Of a stretch of 64,000 bases of DNA, positions 61,401 to 64,000 are shown in pieces. The stretch is from positions 4,057,501 to 4,121,500 of the forward strand of contig NZ_LZEU01000001.1 of assembly GCF_014490745.1 (NCBI RefSeq), written 5' to 3'. The translations under genes and the position numbers were made by a program. The notes beneath the pieces are model-generated. The model saw only the letters and a list, made by a program, of their open reading frames with translations. It was not told where the DNA came from and ran no database searches. Origin of the DNA: Pseudomonas alcaligenes (GTDB taxonomy: Bacteria; Pseudomonadota; Gammaproteobacteria; Pseudomonadales; Pseudomonadaceae). Each line of letters begins with the position of its first letter. Position 1 is the stretch's first letter.

Positions 61401-62631
61401 GCGGCATGAGGAGTGGGTGGTGCTGATGTTCCTCGACCTCGACCGTTTCAAGCCGATCAACGACTCCCTCGGCCATGCCGCCGGCGACCGCATGCTCAAG
61501 GACGTGGCCGTGCGTCTGGCCGCCTGCGTCGACGAGGACGACACGGTGGCACGCATGGGCGGCGACGAATTCACCCTGCTGCTGCAACCGCGCAATACCC
61601 GCGCCGGCGCGCTGAACCGCGCCATCAGCGTGGCCGAGCAGATCCTCGCCAGCCTGGCCCAACCGTTCGTCCTGCAGGGTCGAGAGTTCTTCGTCACCGC
61701 CTCCATCGGCATCGCCCTGGCGCCGCAGGACGGCGACGAGCTGAGCCAGCTGATGAAGAACGCCGACACCGCCATGTACCACGCCAAGGAGCGCGGCAAG
61801 AACAACTTCCAGTTCTACCAGGCGGACATGAACGCCACCGCGCTGCAGCGCCTGGAGCTGGAAAGCGACCTGCGCCACGCCCTCGAGCAGAACCAGTTCC
61901 AGCTCTACTACCAGCCGCAGTTCAGCGGCGACGGCAAGCGCCTGACCGGGGTCGAGGCGCTGCTGCGCTGGCAGCACCCGCGGCGTGGCCTGGTGCCGCC
62001 GGGCGAGTTCATCCCGGTGCTGGAAGAGCTCGGCCTGGTGGTGCAGGTTGGCGACTGGGTGCTAGAAGAGGCCTGCCGCCAGCTCAAGGCCTGGCACGCG
62101 GCCCAGGTGCGGGTGCCGAAGATCTCGGTGAACCTGTCCGCCCGCCAGTTCGCCGACGGCCAGCTGGCCATGCGCATCTCGCGCACCCTGGAAGACAGCG
62201 GCGTACCGCCGGCCTGCCTGGAGCTGGAACTGACCGAAAGCATCCTGATGCGCGACGTCGGCGAGACCCTGCAGATCCTCGCCAGCCTGAAGAGACTCGG
62301 CCTGTGCATCTCGGTCGATGACTTCGGCACCGGCTACTCCTCGCTCAACTACCTCAAGCAGTTCCCCATCGACGTGCTGAAGATCGACCGCAGCTTCGTC
62401 GACGGCCTGCCCGGCGGCGAGCAGGATGCGCAGATCGCCCGCGCCATCATCGCCATGGCCCACAGCCTGAACCTGGCGGTAATCGCCGAGGGCGTGGAAA
62501 CCCAGGAGCAGCTGGACTTCCTGCGCGAGCACGACTGCGACGAGGTGCAGGGCTTCCTGTTCGGCAAGCCGATGCCGGCCAAGCAGTTCGAGACCCAGTT
62601 CAGCGGCCAGGCGCTGTTCGTCCTCAACTGA
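58420..62631 (+). CDS. morA: Diguanylate cyclase/phosphodiesterase MorA (membrane PAS-GGDEF-EAL)
   Basis: The 1403-residue inner-membrane c-di-GMP enzyme has two transmembrane segments (about 27-43 and 264-283) around a periplasmic sensor region, four or five PAS domains from about 300 to 965, a GGDEF domain with intact GGDEF (1047-1051) and an EAL domain with intact EAL (1179-1181) plus DDFGTGYSSL and IDRSFV. Both activities may be present. MorA controls flagellar and biofilm switching in Pseudomonas. The GTG start with CAGGATT upstream is chosen over an ATG 69 bases earlier because the earlier N terminus has no family match; the length is close to P. aeruginosa MorA (about 1415). Confidence 0.93.
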   Translation: MSKSRPSRVPRQPSDPFSSPLRGSLKGALGLLVGLMLGLLLWQLQQEYHSREESQRQLSLAYSSQLASHLELSLKLKADAGQAYLHQAAPQALPPASWPALLDGLRGIYPALHSLAWFDAQGRILADSAPDAADQALIDELIASRPSAYHFTYGPREQGLIYLLLPAGAQPSGGWLVRLQRSALSNWLPTASSDTPWLLLDQRSGQVLLQQPLAQGGTPLSDAALRGQSIQQLALRGSDWQIHGLYDATALHAKLLPLQAGKLLLFILCAALALLALFSLLREQRSLRAYHALSRRSLEDAIGALGAIDERVLVTQPDGHISYLNPSAEQMFGLDRTDASQMHLLELLPALAPWLANTFHEQSEPIEILQDGSKRLFNVTCHALYTDNAEPSRAWVLRDVTEQQQALRVVQDTRRRYQDIFEGSGIALCVLDLVALRELLDAEGLHSSAQLSDWLAVAPERHQQILRLIQISEVNKVATQLLGVETPEQVWHYLIGFSPLRPGGARFSLVSALLDGDEHMMVETHLRTPQGHERYLWLTLQLPQQHEELHAVTLSVHDITSRKRVELSLVERERFWSDVVRAVPDTLYVHDMSNQRVLFSNNRLGPDLGYSKEELKQLGDKLWEKILHPDDVELYQRVRNLQKVVGNKQTLHCQLRWRHRDGSWHWFDIREHALSRDALGRVSRLIGVAKDITPEITSKASLSESERRYRLLAESISDVIVSTNSSLQLNYVSPSAQAFFGYSPEWVLQNGLLSTVTSARQLANLESLLNEARAALGNYELLSSLQARLTGKVFIFDCLRADGRKITVEMRMMLMWDEQSRFEGVLGIGRDISQQRRAERDLRMAATVFEHSTAAIMVTDPAGYIVQTNKTFQRITGYASEAVLDQLPAMLTADRQQAGHLNFILAQLNQHGIWEGELWLKRHNGEQYPAWVGITAVQDDDGDLVSYVCFFNDISERKASEQRIHRLAYYDALTLLPNRTLFQDRLHTALQHAERHEEWVVLMFLDLDRFKPINDSLGHAAGDRMLKDVAVRLAACVDEDDTVARMGGDEFTLLLQPRNTRAGALNRAISVAEQILASLAQPFVLQGREFFVTASIGIALAPQDGDELSQLMKNADTAMYHAKERGKNNFQFYQADMNATALQRLELESDLRHALEQNQFQLYYQPQFSGDGKRLTGVEALLRWQHPRRGLVPPGEFIPVLEELGLVVQVGDWVLEEACRQLKAWHAAQVRVPKISVNLSARQFADGQLAMRISRTLEDSGVPPACLELELTESILMRDVGETLQILASLKRLGLCISVDDFGTGYSSLNYLKQFPIDVLKIDRSFVDGLPGGEQDAQIARAIIAMAHSLNLAVIAEGVETQEQLDFLREHDCDEVQGFLFGKPMPAKQFETQFSGQALFVLN

Positions 62632-62724
62632 GCCAACCCCGCGCCAGATGGCCGGCGCAGCTGGGTGAAAGCCGCTTGTCCGCCACTTGACCGCCTTTCA
62701 TGTGCCAGTCCGGGGGACATCGGG

Positions 62725-62730
62725 TAGAAT
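62725..62730 (+). promoter_or_regulatory. -10 element of glyA
   Basis: TAGAAT followed by GCGCG lies 45 bases before glyA, a common Pseudomonas -10 context. The best upstream -35 (TTGACC at 62687) is too far away, so the promoter is uncertain. No glycine riboswitch is visible. Confidence 0.4.
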
Positions 62731-62774
62731 GCGCGCCTTTCCCCTACCGCCCGCTGATAGATCAGGTGACCACC

Positions 62775-64000
62775 ATGTTCAGCCGTGATTTGACCATTGC
62801 CCGCTACGATGCCGAACTCTTTGCCGCCATGGAGCAAGAAGCCCAGCGCCAGGAGCATCACATCGAGCTGATCGCCTCCGAGAACTACACCAGCCCGGCG
62901 GTGATGGAAGCCCAGGGCAGCGTGCTGACCAACAAGTACGCCGAAGGCTACCCGGGCAAGCGCTACTACGGTGGCTGCGAGTACGTCGACATCGTCGAGC
63001 AACTGGCCATCGACCGTGCCAAGGAACTGTTCGGCGCCGACTACGCCAACGTCCAGCCGCACGCCGGTTCGCAAGCCAACAGCGCCGTGTACCTGGCCCT
63101 GCTGTCGGCCGGTGACACCATCCTCGGCATGAGCCTGGCCCACGGCGGCCACCTGACCCACGGCGCCAGCGTTTCCTCCTCCGGCAAGCTGTACAACGCC
63201 GTGCAGTACGGCATCACCGACGCCGGCCTGATCGACTACGACGAAGTCGAGCGCCTGGCCGTCGAGCACAAGCCGAAGATGATCGTGGCCGGCTTCTCCG
63301 CCTACTCGCAGGTACTGGACTTCGCCCGCTTCCGTGCCATCGCCGACAAGGTTGGTGCCTACCTGTTCGTCGACATGGCCCACGTGGCCGGTCTGGTTGC
63401 CGCTGGCGTGTACCCGAACCCGGTACCGTTCGCCGACGTGGTCACCACCACCACCCACAAGACCCTGCGCGGCCCGCGCGGCGGCCTGATCCTCGCGCGC
63501 AAGAACGAAGAGATCGAGAAGAAGCTCAACTCCGCCGTCTTCCCGGGCGCCCAGGGTGGCCCGCTGGAGCACGTGATCGCCGCCAAGGCCATCTGCTTCA
63601 AGGAAGCCCTGCAGCCTGAGTTCAAGGCCTACCAGCAGCAAGTGGTGAAGAACGCCCAGGCCATGGCCAGCGTGTTCATCGAGCGCGGTTTCGATGTCGT
63701 CTCCGGCGGCACCCAGAACCACCTGTTCCTGCTCTCGCTGATCAAGCAAGACATCACCGGTAAAGATGCCGACGCCGCCCTGGGTCGCGCCTTCATCACC
63801 GTGAACAAGAACAGCGTGCCGAACGACCCGCGTTCGCCGTTCGTCACCTCCGGCCTGCGCATCGGCACCCCGGCTGTCACCACTCGCGGCTTCAAGGAAG
63901 CCGAGTGCAAGGAACTGGCCGGCTGGATCTGCGACATCCTGCAGAACATGGGCGACGAGTCCGTGGTCGACGCAGTACGCGAGAAGGTCAAGGCCATCTG
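62775..64000 (+). CDS. glyA: Serine hydroxymethyltransferase (3' end cut)
   Basis: About 408 of the expected 417 residues are visible. The enzyme transfers the serine hydroxymethyl group to tetrahydrofolate, making glycine. Conserved parts are [36 protein letters not shown] (shown in two parts: [13 protein letters not shown] and [10 protein letters not shown]), the substrate loop, and the PLP lysine K229 in [14 protein letters not shown]. The gene continues past the window edge. In Pseudomonas a glyA copy follows morA, as here. Confidence 0.98.
   Translation, partial: MFSRDLTIARYDAELFAAMEQEAQRQEHHIELIASENYTSPAVMEAQGSVLTNKYAEGYPGKRYYGGCEYVDIVEQLAIDRAKELFGADYANVQPHAGSQANSAVYLALLSAGDTILGMSLAHGGHLTHGASVSSSGKLYNAVQYGITDAGLIDYDEVERLAVEHKPKMIVAGFSAYSQVLDFARFRAIADKVGAYLFVDMAHVAGLVAAGVYPNPVPFADVVTTTTHKTLRGPRGGLILARKNEEIEKKLNSAVFPGAQGGPLEHVIAAKAICFKEALQPEFKAYQQQVVKNAQAMASVFIERGFDVVSGGTQNHLFLLSLIKQDITGKDADAALGRAFITVNKNSVPNDPRSPFVTSGLRIGTPAVTTRGFKEAECKELAGWICDILQNMGDESVVDAVREKVKAI

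Noticed and set aside
62632..62774. Glycine riboswitch before glyA
   Set aside because: The 143-base gap lacks the tandem glycine aptamer pattern.

Overview
This 64 kb window is a chromosomal segment of a Pseudomonas species. The evidence is high GC with strong third-position bias in most genes, and a gene order that follows, as I recall it, the P. aeruginosa PAO1 region from nadC/pilA through pilSR, the minor pilins, ispH-ileS-murJ, rplU-rpmA-obg and ettA to morA and glyA. I see no prophage, insertion sequence or CRISPR array. The tRNA, ribosomal protein and cell-envelope genes are those of a normal core chromosome.

Layout. Bases 1-1715 hold the start of a DUF1631 gene and, divergently, nadC. 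Bases 1719-10539 are the type IV pilus assembly locus: tRNA-Thr, two accessory membrane-protein genes (a WaaL/TfpO-like ligase and a membrane-anchored alkaline-phosphatase-superfamily enzyme), pilA with a sigma-54 promoter, then divergent pilB-pilC-pilD-coaE-yacG. Bases 10552-15510 are small metabolic and hypothetical genes (an orphan CbiM-like permease operon, DUF1780, DUF3094, ndh and a periplasmic binding protein). A tRNA Lys-Pro-Asn cluster follows. Next come a second DUF1631 gene joined to a PilZ gene, then clpB-pgeF-rluD on the minus strand (clpB has a recognisable sigma-32 promoter), bamD, and the pilS-pilR two-component system that controls pilA.

Bases 27653-35327 contain thiO, the minor pilin operon fimU-pilV-pilW-pilX-pilY1-pilE (minus strand, no pilY2) and a divergent fimT. 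Bases 35314-42702 are the ispH-fkpB-lspA-ileS-ribF-murJ run. rpsT, creA, proB, obg, rpmA, rplU and ispB follow. Bases 48200-56300 hold a gene preceded by a Fur-box-like site, two small conserved genes, fklB, yqhA, a Lon-like protease, a DksA/TraR zinc-finger protein, a DUF4105 protein and a lipoprotein. The end has ettA, the large GGDEF-EAL regulator morA and glyA, which is cut by the window edge.

How it fits together. Much of the window serves type IV pili: the pilin, motor, platform, peptidase, minor pilins with the PilY1 tip adhesin, and the PilSR control system. PilZ and MorA add c-di-GMP signalling. The most unusual piece is the AT-richer cassette between pilA and tRNA-Thr. In P. aeruginosa this slot carries pilin-group-specific accessory genes. 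Here it carries an O-antigen-ligase-like enzyme translationally coupled to an alkaline-phosphatase-superfamily membrane enzyme whose first ATG sits in the loop of the pilA terminator. I infer a pilin (or linked glycan) modification pair that I do not recognise from the described pilin groups.
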